Source: Pinisolibacter sp040275425 (lineage in GTDB: Bacteria; Pseudomonadota; Alphaproteobacteria; Rhizobiales; Ancalomicrobiaceae). Taken from it: 12,775 nucleotides of DNA. A model generated the notes under the pieces. The model had not been told where the DNA came from. It saw only the letters and a program-made list of their open reading frames with translations, and searched no databases. Shown piece by piece: positions 5,929-12,775 of this stretch (position 1 is its first letter; each line of letters starts with the position of its first letter). The translations under genes were made by a program, and so were the position numbers. The DNA is taken from positions 1-12,775 of the forward strand of contig JBEOKB010000049.1 in assembly GCA_040275425.1 (NCBI GenBank), in the 5' to 3' direction.

Positions 5929-7185
5929 ATGGCTCGAGACGAACTTCTGAACGAAGTGGTGAGAAATCTGGAGGACCCGCTCGTCGGCCTCCGGTTCACG
6001 CCCCGTCTCGAGGATCACTATCGCCGCACCGCGTCCGAACGGGCGCGACGCTCGATGATCGGCGCCTCGATGATCGGCTTCATGATCCTGGCGCTGTTCA
6101 CGTTCGACACCGTCTTCGTGATCGACCCGTCGCAGCGACCGACCATGCTGGGGATCTGGCTCCAGCTGATGGCGGCGATCGCCGTGCTGATCGCGGTCAA
6201 TCTCGCCGTTCACGTCGCCGACTTCTCCCACGGCGCCCGCGAGCAGGTGGTGTTCTGGTCGCTGGCGATGATGGCCGGACTGGCCGCGGCCAGCATCTAC
6301 TTCGACGACACGCCTCATTTCGCCTACGGCGCGATGTGCTTCGTGATGATGCCGCTCGCCTCCAACACGCTGGTGGGGCTCCAGTTCTACCGCGCGGTGG
6401 TGATATCGGTCCTGGCGACGTCGTTTCTGGCGCTGGTGCTGACGCTGAAGGTGCAGGTCGACGCGCGGCTTATCTTCACCGATCTGGCGCTGGTGATCTC
6501 GACCTCGGCGATGACGCTGTGGGGCAACTGGCGTACCGAGCGCTCGGAGCGCGCGACCTTCCTCTATCTGATGCGCGAGCGACTGATGGTGGAGAAGTCG
6601 CGGGCGGAGAACGCCGAGCTGCTCGAGATGAGCGTGGTCGATCAACTGACCGGCATCGCCAATCGCCGCGCCTTCGAGGAGCGGTTCGCCGCGCTCGCCG
6701 CGCGGTGCTCGGACGAGGGCGTGCCGCTCGGGCTGAGCATGATCGACATAGATCACTTCAAGCGCTTCAACGACCACTACGGCCACATCGAGGGCGATCG
6801 CTGCCTGCGCGCCGTGGCCCAGGCGCTGGCCGGGCACCTGCGCGGACCCGACGACTTCGTCGCCCGGCTCGGCGGCGAGGAGTTCGTGATCCTGACCCCG
6901 CGTCTCGAGCGCGAGGACGCGCCGCGCGTGCTCGAGCGGCTGCGGCGGGGGGTGGAGTATCTCGGCGTGCCGCATGCGGGCATTCGCGGCGAGGCGAGCG
7001 ACGTGGTCACGGTGTCGATCGGCTGCTGCGTCGCCGACCCGCGCGAGGGGGGCGATCCGCGGCGGTGCATGGCCCTCGCCGATCGCGCCCTCTACGGGGC
7101 CAAGAACAGCGGTCGCAACCGCTGGTGTCTCGCCGACACGATCGTCGCGACGGCGCCGGAGCGGGTGCCGGAGGCGGCGCAGTAG
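5929..7185 (+). CDS. Six-helix membrane diguanylate cyclase (GGDEF)
   Basis: This 418-residue protein makes c-di-GMP from two GTP at the inner membrane. A basic cytoplasmic N-terminus (1-40) precedes about six membrane helices (roughly 42-64, 75-98, 107-125, 132-152, 156-175, 181-199), a coiled linker (203-235) and a GGDEF domain. The catalytic domain looks intact: DQLTGIANRRAF (238-249), IDIDHFKRFNDHYGHIEGD (272-290) and GGEEF at 315-319, then VSIGCC and ADRALYGAKNSGRNR further on. The canonical RxxD inhibitory site is absent (GPDD at the four positions ahead of FVARL), so simple product inhibition is not expected. The membrane part is an unrecognised MASE-like sensor. The short GGGA before the ATG is a weak, close ribosome site. 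The gene stands alone, convergent with the kinase gene. Confidence 0.93.
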   Translation: MARDELLNEVVRNLEDPLVGLRFTPRLEDHYRRTASERARRSMIGASMIGFMILALFTFDTVFVIDPSQRPTMLGIWLQLMAAIAVLIAVNLAVHVADFSHGAREQVVFWSLAMMAGLAAASIYFDDTPHFAYGAMCFVMMPLASNTLVGLQFYRAVVISVLATSFLALVLTLKVQVDARLIFTDLALVISTSAMTLWGNWRTERSERATFLYLMRERLMVEKSRAENAELLEMSVVDQLTGIANRRAFEERFAALAARCSDEGVPLGLSMIDIDHFKRFNDHYGHIEGDRCLRAVAQALAGHLRGPDDFVARLGGEEFVILTPRLEREDAPRVLERLRRGVEYLGVPHAGIRGEASDVVTVSIGCCVADPREGGDPRRCMALADRALYGAKNSGRNRWCLADTIVATAPERVPEAAQ

Positions 7186-7190
7186 CCGCC
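7173..7190. terminator. GC hairpin at a convergent junction
   Basis: GGCGGC (7173-7178) pairs with GCCGCC (7185-7190) around a 6-nt loop carrying the TAG stop of the cyclase gene. The kinase gene ends 27 bp away on the other strand. There is no T-run, so a role as shared terminator is only possible. Confidence 0.25.
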
Positions 7191-7212
7191 GTCCTCGCGC
7201 CGTCGCGACCGA

Positions 7213-8226
7213 TCAGACCGGGAAACCGGCCTGCCGCGCCAGATCGATCAGATCGGCCTGCGAGCGGGCGCCGATGTGGCCGATGATCTGCGCGGCGAGA
7301 AGGCCTCCGAGCTCGGCCGAGACGGCGTGATCGAAATCGTGGGTGAGGCCGTAGAGGAAGCCGGCGGCGTAGAGATCGCCGGCGCCGGTGGTGTCGACCA
7401 CCGCCTCGACCGGGCTGGCGGCGACGCGCACCACGCCGTCGGCGGAGGCGACCAGCGAGCCCTCCTCCGACAGGGTGACGGCGGCGAGGCCGACGTCGCG
7501 ACGCAGGGCGGCGACGGCGCTGTCGACGTCGGCGGTCTCGTAGAGCGCCTTGACCTCGGCCTGATTGGCGAAGATCACGTCGACCAGGCCGGAGCGCATC
7601 AGCTCGAGGAACTCGGCGCGCCAGCGATCGACGCAGAAACTGTCGGAGAGCGTGAGCGCGACCTTGCGGCCGTGGGCATGGGCGATCCGGGAGGCCTTGC
7701 GGAAGGCCTCCTTGGCCGCCGGCGGATCCCACAGATAACCCTCGAGGTAGACGATCGCGCTGTCGGCGACGACGGCCGGATCGACGTCGTCCGGGGTCAG
7801 ATGGGTGCAGGCGCCGAGGAAGGTGTTCATGGTGCGCTCGCCGTCGGGCGTCACCAGAATCATCGAGCGGGCGGTCGGGGCCCAGTCGGGCGCGGTGCGA
7901 GCGAGCGAGGGGGTCTCGAAGTGGACGCCGACGGCATGGACGTCGTGGCGGAAGACCTTGCCGAGGTGATCGTCGGCGACCTTGCCGAAATAGGCGCCCC
8001 TGCCGCCGAGACCGGCGAGCGCGGCGATGGTGTTGCCGGCCGAGCCGCCGGAGATCTCCTTGGCCGGGCCCATGTGGTCGTAGAGCCGTTCGGCCTCGTC
8101 GGCGTCGATCAGGCGCATCGAACCCTTGGCGAGGCCCTCGCGCACCAGGAAGTCGTCCTCGGAGCGGGCGATGACGTCGACGATGGCATTGCCGATGGCG
8201 AGAACGTCGAAACGGGCGTCGGACAT
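7213..8226 (-). CDS. PfkB-family carbohydrate/nucleoside kinase, adenosine-kinase-like
   Basis: This 337-residue member of the ribokinase/PfkB superfamily phosphorylates a sugar or nucleoside hydroxyl with ATP in the cytosol. Seen: FDVLAIGNAIVDVIA (6-20), the first PfkB signature ISGGSAGNTIAALAGLGGRGAYFGKV in two parts (58-70 and 71-83), a FANQAEVKAL block (219-228), and the second signature VVDTTGAGDLYAAGFLYG (276-293) with catalytic base D284 in GAGD. The GNxxxD N-terminus and SGGSAGNT pattern match the alphaproteobacterial adenosine-kinase-like group, so purine salvage is the best guess; ribokinase-type sugars remain possible. ATG 8226 is chosen over longer in-frame starts because GAGGGAG lies 6 nt upstream (8233-8239) and homologues begin here; the upstream extension is unlike any domain. 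Confidence 0.88.
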   Translation of the reverse strand: MSDARFDVLAIGNAIVDVIARSEDDFLVREGLAKGSMRLIDADEAERLYDHMGPAKEISGGSAGNTIAALAGLGGRGAYFGKVADDHLGKVFRHDVHAVGVHFETPSLARTAPDWAPTARSMILVTPDGERTMNTFLGACTHLTPDDVDPAVVADSAIVYLEGYLWDPPAAKEAFRKASRIAHAHGRKVALTLSDSFCVDRWRAEFLELMRSGLVDVIFANQAEVKALYETADVDSAVAALRRDVGLAAVTLSEEGSLVASADGVVRVAASPVEAVVDTTGAGDLYAAGFLYGLTHDFDHAVSAELGGLLAAQIIGHIGARSQADLIDLARQAGFPV

Positions 8227-8302
8227 GGGGGGCTCCCTCGGGGTTCGGTTCCACCGCGAGGCGGGATCTCCCGAGCCGGTCAGGGCGATGGCCTCGGCGC
8301 CG

Positions 8303-8330
8303 GGTATAAGGAATTCCGCCGATCTTGCAA
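8303..8330 (-). promoter_or_regulatory. Candidate promoter of the PfkB kinase gene
   Basis: Read on the minus strand, TTGCAA (8330 to 8325) and TATACC (8308 to 8303) are 16 bp apart, each 4/6 to consensus, inside a short AT-rich patch of an otherwise GC-rich gap. The expected leader would be about 70 nt. Confidence 0.35.
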
Positions 8331-8406
8331 CCTTCGCCCCGACGCGGAGCGCCGCCCGCGAAGGCGCCGCCGGCGGCGGCCCCATCGCCGCACCACGGCT
8401 TTGACG

Positions 8407-8435
8407 TTGAGAATCCCCCTCGCCTGCCTTATCTG
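8407..8435 (+). promoter_or_regulatory. Candidate promoter of the SAF-domain oxidoreductase gene
   Basis: TTGAGA (8407-8412, 5/6 to consensus) and TATCTG (8430-8435, 3/6) are 17 bp apart, about 75 bp before the ATG. TTGACG lies just ahead at 8401-8406. The -10 match is poor. The rest of the 284 bp divergent gap (8227-8510) is GC-rich and shows no gene. Confidence 0.3.
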
Positions 8436-8510
8436 CCCTAGGGACGCGTCCGGACCCCCGGTTCGAGTTTCCGCGATCGGTCGTCGGCAAGAGAAGGATA
8501 CCCCTCCGCG

Positions 8511-9845
8511 ATGAACAACGCCCAGCGCTTCGTCGCCCCGACCGGGCTCGCCGCCGAGCTCGCCGCGCTCGAGGACGCCGGTCGACGCATCCGCATCGGG
8601 CTGGTCGGCGTCGGCGAGATGGGCACGGACATCGTCACCCAGGTGGCGCTGATGAAGGGTCTCGCCATCACGGTGATCGCGGTGCGCGATCCCGGCAAGC
8701 GCCACGCCGAGCATGCCCACATCGTCGCCGGGCTCGATCCGGACCGCGTGCGGGTGGTGGAGAGTCGCGCGGGAATCGCGCGCGCGGTCGAGGCGGGCTA
8801 CACCGCCGTCACCACCGACGTCGAGGCGCTCTACACGTCCGACCACGTCGACGTGGTGATCGACGCCACCGGTAAGCCGGAGATGGGGGCGATCATCGGC
8901 CTCGGCGCGATCGAGGCGGGCAAGCACGTGGTGATGATGAACGTCGAGGCCGACGTCACCATCGGCGCGTATCTCCAGAGCCGCGCGCGCGAGGTCGGGG
9001 TGGTCTACACCGTCGGCGCGGGCGACGAGCCCTCGTCGACGATGGAGCTGATCGAGTTCGTCACCGCGCTCGGCTATCCGGTGATCGCCGCCGGCAAGGG
9101 CAAGAACAACCCGCTCGACATCACCGCCACGCCCGATCAGTACGTCGAGGAGGCGACGCGGCGGAACATGAACCCGCGCATGCTGGTGGAGTTCATCGAC
9201 GGGTCGAAGACCATGGTGGAGATGGCCAACATCGCCAACGCAACCGGGCTGGTGCCGGACGTCGCGGGGATGCACGGGCCGGAGGCGACGCTCGAGAACC
9301 TGCACACCATCCTGTGCCCGAAGGAGGACGGCGGCATCCTGACCCGCAAGGGCGTGGTCGACTACACCATCGGCAAGGGGGTGGCGCCGGGCGTCTTCGT
9401 CGTCGCGGAGATGAGCCATCCGCGCCTACGCGAGCGCATGAACGATCTGAAGCTGGGCCCCGGGCCCTACTACACCTTCTACCGGCCCTATCACCTCACC
9501 TCGCTCGAGGTGCCGCTGTCGGCGGCGCGGGCCGTCCTCCACGGCCGCGTCGACATGCGGGCGCTGACGAGGCCCTCGGCCGAGGTGTCGGCGGTGGCCA
9601 AGCGCGATCTGGCGGCGGGCGAGACGCTCGATGCGATCGGCGAATACTGCTACCGCGCCTTCACGCTCGAATACGAGGCGGCGCGCGCGGCCCGCGCCAT
9701 GCCGATCGGCCTGATCGAGGGCGGGCGCACGACGAAGGCGATCAAGCGGGGCGAGCTTCTCACCCGCGACAACTGCGAGCCGCCGGCGAGAAGCCTGATC
9801 GTCGAGCTGCGGCGGCGGCAGGACCTGATGGTGCACGGGAGCTGA
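8511..9845 (+). CDS. NAD(P)-binding oxidoreductase with C-terminal SAF domain ('predicted homoserine dehydrogenase', COG4091-like)
   Basis: This 444-residue cytosolic protein has a Rossmann fold at about 27-165 (IRIGLVGVGEMGTD, with GVGEMG at 33-38; VDVVIDATGKPEMG at 113-126; GKHVVMMNVEADVTIGAYL at 137-155), a central catalytic domain with GAGDEPSSTMELIEF (169-183) and GKGKNNPLD (195-203), and a SAF domain at about 355-435 (VAKRDLAAGETLDAIGEYC; TKAIKRGELLTRDNC). This matches the family usually labelled predicted homoserine dehydrogenase with SAF domain. The label is by fold; the reaction is not established to my knowledge, and SAF domains also occur in sugar-acid dehydratases and sialate synthases. 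AAGGA at 8494-8498 is a distant ribosome site. The EI24-like gene follows by 5 bp and is probably translationally coupled. Confidence 0.82.
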   Translation: MNNAQRFVAPTGLAAELAALEDAGRRIRIGLVGVGEMGTDIVTQVALMKGLAITVIAVRDPGKRHAEHAHIVAGLDPDRVRVVESRAGIARAVEAGYTAVTTDVEALYTSDHVDVVIDATGKPEMGAIIGLGAIEAGKHVVMMNVEADVTIGAYLQSRAREVGVVYTVGAGDEPSSTMELIEFVTALGYPVIAAGKGKNNPLDITATPDQYVEEATRRNMNPRMLVEFIDGSKTMVEMANIANATGLVPDVAGMHGPEATLENLHTILCPKEDGGILTRKGVVDYTIGKGVAPGVFVVAEMSHPRLRERMNDLKLGPGPYYTFYRPYHLTSLEVPLSAARAVLHGRVDMRALTRPSAEVSAVAKRDLAAGETLDAIGEYCYRAFTLEYEAARAARAMPIGLIEGGRTTKAIKRGELLTRDNCEPPARSLIVELRRRQDLMVHGS

Positions 9846-9850
9846 GGCGC

Positions 9851-10576
9851 ATGGCTCCGCTTCCCCCCTCGGCGACACCGCTCTCGGTCGGGGCGGCCGT
9901 GCGCGCGGCGATCGGCGATCTCGCCACGCCGCCGTTTCGCGGGGTGTTGCTGCGCTCGCTCGGGGTGACGCTGGCGATCGTGGCGGTGCTGTGGGCACTG
10001 GGCACGCGGTTCCTCACCGGCATGGCCGGGGATCTCGCCGGGGCGCATCCGCTCGACGTGCCGTTCTGGCTCGACGGTGTGCGATGGGCGGCGGGGCTGT
10101 TGTCGGGGGCGGCGCTGATGGTCGGGCTGTCCTTCCTGATCGCGCCGATCACCACGGGCGTCGCCGGGCTCTTCCTCGACGAGGTGGCCGACACGGTGGA
10201 GCGGACCCATTGGCCGGCCGATGCGCCGGGGCGGGCGATGCCGCTCGGCGAGAGCCTGGGGGCGGCGGCGCGGTTCACGGCGCTGTCGCTCGTGGTCAAT
10301 CTCGGCTGCGTGATCCTGCTGCTGGTGCCGGGCGTCAATCTCGTCGCCTTTCTCCTCGGCAACGGCTGGCTGATCGGGCGGGAATACTTCGAATTCGCCG
10401 CGCGGCGGCTGATGTCGGCGGAGGATGCCCACCGGCTGGCGCTGCGCCACCGCGGCACCGCGCTGCTCGCGGGCATCGCGGCGGCGGCGGTCCTGTCCGT
10501 GCCCGTGCTCAACCTCGCCACCCCGCTGTTCGCGACGGCGGTGATGGTGCATCTGGTCAAGCGGGCGAGCCGATAA
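9851..10576 (+). CDS. EI24/CysZ-like integral membrane protein
   Basis: This 241-residue protein resembles the EI24 domain family, which includes the sulfate-uptake protein CysZ; alphaproteobacterial members are often labelled sulfate transporter family. Four hydrophobic stretches are visible (about 31-53, 78-109, 141-176, 202-236), some long enough for two passes or half-helices. The family-typical block is LLVPGVNLVAFLLGNGWLIG (157-176) followed by REYFEFAARR (177-186), and the end is LFATAVMVHLVKR. The ATG lies 5 bp after the stop of the SAF-domain oxidoreductase, and GAGG at 9844-9847 overlaps that stop, so coupled translation is likely. Whether it moves sulfate cannot be told; no cysteine-biosynthesis gene is near. 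Confidence 0.78.
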   Translation: MAPLPPSATPLSVGAAVRAAIGDLATPPFRGVLLRSLGVTLAIVAVLWALGTRFLTGMAGDLAGAHPLDVPFWLDGVRWAAGLLSGAALMVGLSFLIAPITTGVAGLFLDEVADTVERTHWPADAPGRAMPLGESLGAAARFTALSLVVNLGCVILLLVPGVNLVAFLLGNGWLIGREYFEFAARRLMSAEDAHRLALRHRGTALLAGIAAAAVLSVPVLNLATPLFATAVMVHLVKRASR

Positions 10577-10746
10577 GGCTCCCGACCTTCGTCGCAAGAC
10601 GCGAATCGACCGCGGTTTTCCGCCGAATCTTCGATGCGTCGGATTGCCGCATTCGGGATCCTGCTCATTTCCTCGTCCCGCCACCGACTACTGTCGACCG
10701 GCCCTGGACGCGCCCCTTGCGCGCCCGTGTTGCAGTCGGAGGAAAC

Positions 10747-12195
10747 ATGGCGACGGTCAAATTCGCCAGCGGCGAGAACGTGCCGCTGGAAATGCACAAG
10801 GTCCGCATCGTTCAGAAACTGAACCTGCCGCCGATCGAGGCGCGCCTCGACGCGATCTCAGCGGCGGGCAACAACACGTTCCTCCTGCGCAATCGCGACG
10901 TGTTCATGGACATGCTGACCGACTCCGGCGTCAACGCCATGAGCGACCAGCAGCTGGCGTCGATGATGGTCGCCGACGATTCCTATGCCGGGTCGGCCAC
11001 CTACGAGAAGCTCGAGGCCAAGCTGCGCGAGCTGTTCGGCATGCACTGGATCCTGCCGACCCATCAGGGACGCGCCTGCGAGAACATCCTCGCCCAGGTC
11101 ATGGTGAAGCCGGGCACGATCGTGCCGATGAACTACCACTTCACCACCACCAAGGCGCACATCGTCCTGAACGGCGGCACGGTGGAGGAGATCATCGCCG
11201 ACGTCGGCCTGGAAGTGACCAGCGACCGGCCGTTCAAGGGCGACATGGACATCGCCAAGCTCGAAGGGCTGGTGGCCACCCACGGCGCCGACAAGATCGC
11301 CTTCGTGCGCATGGAGGCGGGCACCAACCTGATCGGCGGTCAGCCGATCTCGCTGACCAACCTCACCGAGATCCGCCGGGTCTGCGACACCCACGGCCTC
11401 ACCCTGGTGCTCGACGCGAGCCTCCTCGCCGACAACCTCTACTTCCTCAAGGTGCGCGATCCGGCCTGCCGCGATCTGACGATCGCCCAGATCACCCGGC
11501 AGATCGCCGATCTGTGCGACGTGATCTACTTCTCGGCCCGCAAGCTCGGTTGCGCGCGCGGCGGCGGCATGTGCATCCGCGACGAGAAGCTCTACGCCAA
11601 GATGCGCACGCTGGTTCCGCTCTACGAGGGCTTCCTCACCTACGGCGGCATGTCGGTGCGCGAGATCGAGGCGCTGACCGTCGGTCTCGACGAGACCATG
11701 GACATCGACATGATCAGCCAGGGGCCGCTGTTCATCGCCTACATGGTCGAGGAACTGGTGAAGCGCGGCATCCCGGTGATCACGCCCGCGGGCGGTCTCG
11801 GCTGCCACATCGACGTGATGCGCTTCCTCGATCACGTGCCGCAGTCGCAGTATCCGGCCGGCGCGCTCGCCTCGGCGCTCTACCTCGTCTCCGGCGTGCG
11901 CGGCATGGAACGCGGGTCGCTGTCCGAACAGCGCAACCCGGACGGCACCGAGGTCTATTCCAACATGGAGCTCCTGCGTCTGGCGATGCCGCGGCGCGTG
12001 TTCACCCTGTCGCAGGTGAAGTACGCGATCGACCGCATCGACTGGCTGTGGCGCAACCGGGAGCTGGTCGGCGGCCTGACCTTCGTGGAGGAGCCGGAGA
12101 TCCTGCGCTTCTTCTACGGCCGGCTCGCGCCGATCGGCGACTGGCAGGAGAAGCTCGTCGCCAAGTTCCGCGCGGACTTCGGCGACAGCCTGTGA
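10747..12195 (+). CDS. PLP beta-eliminating lyase, tyrosine phenol-lyase-like with altered PLP site
   Basis: This 482-residue protein belongs to the tryptophanase/tyrosine phenol-lyase (TPL) family. Aligned from memory with Citrobacter TPL, it keeps S60 (S51), Y80 (Y71), Q107 and R109 (THQGR), T133 (T124), N194, D223 (D214), Schiff-base K266 (K257), Y299 (Y291), M387/R389 (M379/R381) and F455 (F448). T133, R389 and F455 are the TPL states at sites where tryptophanase has Asp, Ile/Val and His. Unlike both, R217 is Leu (L226), the residue before the PLP lysine is Arg (R265) and the one after it is Leu (L267). It also runs about 20 residues past the normal TPL end. Elimination of tyrosine to phenol, pyruvate and ammonia is one guess; another aromatic amino acid is possible. 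GGAGG at 10738-10742 sets the start. No TnaC-type leader peptide or TyrR box is visible in the 170 bp upstream. Confidence 0.85.
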   Translation: MATVKFASGENVPLEMHKVRIVQKLNLPPIEARLDAISAAGNNTFLLRNRDVFMDMLTDSGVNAMSDQQLASMMVADDSYAGSATYEKLEAKLRELFGMHWILPTHQGRACENILAQVMVKPGTIVPMNYHFTTTKAHIVLNGGTVEEIIADVGLEVTSDRPFKGDMDIAKLEGLVATHGADKIAFVRMEAGTNLIGGQPISLTNLTEIRRVCDTHGLTLVLDASLLADNLYFLKVRDPACRDLTIAQITRQIADLCDVIYFSARKLGCARGGGMCIRDEKLYAKMRTLVPLYEGFLTYGGMSVREIEALTVGLDETMDIDMISQGPLFIAYMVEELVKRGIPVITPAGGLGCHIDVMRFLDHVPQSQYPAGALASALYLVSGVRGMERGSLSEQRNPDGTEVYSNMELLRLAMPRRVFTLSQVKYAIDRIDWLWRNRELVGGLTFVEEPEILRFFYGRLAPIGDWQEKLVAKFRADFGDSL

Positions 12196-12223
12196 GGCGA
12201 AACGCGAGAGACGACACGACGAC

Positions 12224-12258
12224 GGGGGGCTCGAAAGGGCCCCCCGGTGCGTCCTTTT
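12224..12258 (+). terminator. Rho-independent terminator of the lyase gene
   Basis: A 9-bp stem, GGGGGGCTC (12224-12232) with GGGCCCCCC (12237-12245), one T-G wobble, closes a GAAA tetraloop. A short TTTT (12255-12258) follows 9 nt later. It is 28 bp after the lyase stop. The stem is very strong; the T-run is short and late. Confidence 0.65.
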
Positions 12259-12301
12259 GGAGGGCGAGAGGGGGAGGTTTCGAGGCGGAGGTGGGATTGT
12301 G

Positions 12302-12379
12302 TCCGCCCCTGTCCTCGCTACCCCGCCGTTCGCAACGGAGCTGATGGTACAACCGGTGAAGCGAACGGGGTGGGGCGGA
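12302..12379. repeat. Nested GC-rich inverted repeat at a composition boundary
   Basis: TCCGCCCC (12302-12309) pairs with GGGGCGGA (12372-12379), and CCGTTCGC (12326-12333) pairs with GCGAACGG (12361-12368). ACCC (12320-12323) and GGGT (12368-12371) can extend the stem, sharing base 12368. The left arm has about 10 extra bases and the central loop is 27 nt. The repeat sits just where base composition changes from GC-rich to AT-rich. It could be a REP-like element, an edge of acquired DNA, or a terminator remnant. The rest of 12259-12421 shows no gene. Confidence 0.45.
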
Positions 12380-12421
12380 ACAAGGCAAGGTAGGAATACC
12401 TCGCCCAATACCTCTATCTGT

Positions 12422-12775
12422 TTATGTAATTTTCGCCAACTCCGACTGTATTGCAACAACGAGAGCATCCAGTACTACCGACTGAATGATGAACCATCCA
12501 TCGTGGTTCTCTCCAGGTTTCTCTCCATAAAAATCTTCATTAACGTACCTTACAAAAGACTCTTCTGCTAAAATATTAAGCTCTAAGTGCATCATCCAAT
12601 TTCGGTAAGCTCTTATTCTATTTAATGCCTCATACAGATACACATATGAGCTTTTTATGTCTCGGAAAAAATATTCAACCTTTCCGGCTTTCTTCCCAAT
12701 TCCATCAATCGGTTCAACAAGGCTTCTGCTCATCTGACTAAATACAGCAACCGCGTCGTCTCTCGTTTCGCAAGC
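12422..12775 (-). CDS. AT-rich gene, C-terminal fragment with a HEPN-type RNxxxH motif; unknown function
   Basis: The last 117 codons of a minus-strand gene are visible, ending at TAA 12424-12422. The frame is open to the window edge, so the gene very likely starts outside; an internal ATG at 12733 has no Shine-Dalgarno. The visible part looks mainly helical: CETRDDAVAVFSQMSRSL near the edge, then VEYFFRDIKSSYVYLYEALN, then IRAYRNWMMHLELN. RNWMMH (12604 to 12587) fits RNxxxH, the Rx4-6H catalytic pattern of HEPN ribonuclease domains, with the usual polar residue after Arg. HEPN domains are common in abortive-infection and toxin-antitoxin proteins. Codon use is AT-rich (AAA, ATT, TAT, TTA), unlike every other gene here, which points to horizontal acquisition. 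I do not recognise the full protein; the HEPN call rests on one short motif. Confidence 0.6.
   Translation of the reverse strand, partial: ACETRDDAVAVFSQMSRSLVEPIDGIGKKAGKVEYFFRDIKSSYVYLYEALNRIRAYRNWMMHLELNILAEESFVRYVNEDFYGEKPGENHDGWFIIQSVVLDALVVAIQSELAKIT

Noticed and set aside
8451..8475. GGTTCGAGTTT resembles a tRNA T-loop
   Set aside because: The flanking bases do not pair to make a T-stem, and no acceptor, D or anticodon arm can be fitted. It is not a tRNA gene or a recognisable attachment-site remnant.
8226..8490. Longer start for the PfkB kinase, adding 88 residues
   Set aside because: The extension is disordered-looking and lacks homology, while the internal ATG at 8226 has a strong Shine-Dalgarno and begins at the family's usual first strand.
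9991..10746. N-terminal extension of the lyase reading frame, overlapping the EI24-like gene
   Set aside because: The extension is Arg/Gly/Ala-rich shadow sequence out of frame with the EI24-like protein. The real lyase start at 10747 has a strong GGAGG and matches the family N-terminus.
10577..10746. tnaC-like leader peptide or TyrR box before the lyase gene
   Set aside because: The only short frame in the gap runs into the lyase gene in another frame and has no Trp codon in the gap, and no TGTAAA-N6-TTTACA-type site is present.
12388..12401. Small AGGTA-GGAA-TACCT hairpin before the AT-rich gene's stop
   Set aside because: The stem is only 5 bp and has no T-run downstream on the minus strand. 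It is too weak to call a terminator.

Overview
The window is very GC-rich chromosome for its first ~12.3 kb, with dense genes, short gaps and strong G/C third-position preference. The protein families (BenE, a PfkB adenosine-kinase-like protein, an EI24/CysZ-like membrane protein, beta-alanine--pyruvate transaminase, several c-di-GMP proteins) suggest an alphaproteobacterium, probably of the Hyphomicrobiales. This is an inference from codon use and family resemblance; no rRNA or tRNA is present to settle it. The last ~380 bases are clearly AT-rich and look acquired.

Layout. (1) 1-3708: the first codons of a GntR/MocR-type regulator leave the window on the minus strand. Divergent from it are benE (benzoate/H+ symporter family), a HIT-family hydrolase and a membrane GGDEF-EAL protein, all on the plus strand. 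(2) 3751-5792: an omega-amino-acid (beta-alanine):pyruvate transaminase on the minus strand faces a divergent PuuR-like XRE-cupin regulator. Their shared ~116 bp control region carries two matching GTTC-N8-GAAC dyads, one on each candidate promoter. (3) 5929-7185: a six-helix membrane diguanylate cyclase with an intact GGEEF, preceded by three consecutive dyads. (4) 7213-8226, minus: a PfkB/adenosine-kinase-like sugar or nucleoside kinase. (5) 8511-10576: a Rossmann plus SAF-domain oxidoreductase ('predicted homoserine dehydrogenase' family) tightly followed by an EI24/CysZ-like membrane protein. (6) 10747-12195: a PLP beta-eliminating lyase whose ring-recognition residues match tyrosine phenol-lyase rather than tryptophanase but whose PLP site is altered, followed by a strong hairpin terminator. 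(7) 12300-12775: a GC-rich nested inverted repeat, then the C-terminal end of an AT-rich gene with a HEPN-type RNxxxH motif.

How it works together. Most of the window is ordinary alphaproteobacterial housekeeping, amino-acid/amine catabolism and second-messenger signalling. The transaminase-regulator pair reads as a self-contained amine or omega-amino-acid catabolic switch. The two c-di-GMP genes have opposite predicted activities (phosphodiesterase and cyclase), but each has its own promoter region and they need not act together. The items most worth a second look are the atypical tyrosine phenol-lyase-like enzyme, the acquired HEPN-motif gene at the right edge, and the twin operators. I did not find a complete new multigene system inside the window; if there is one, the right edge is where to look.
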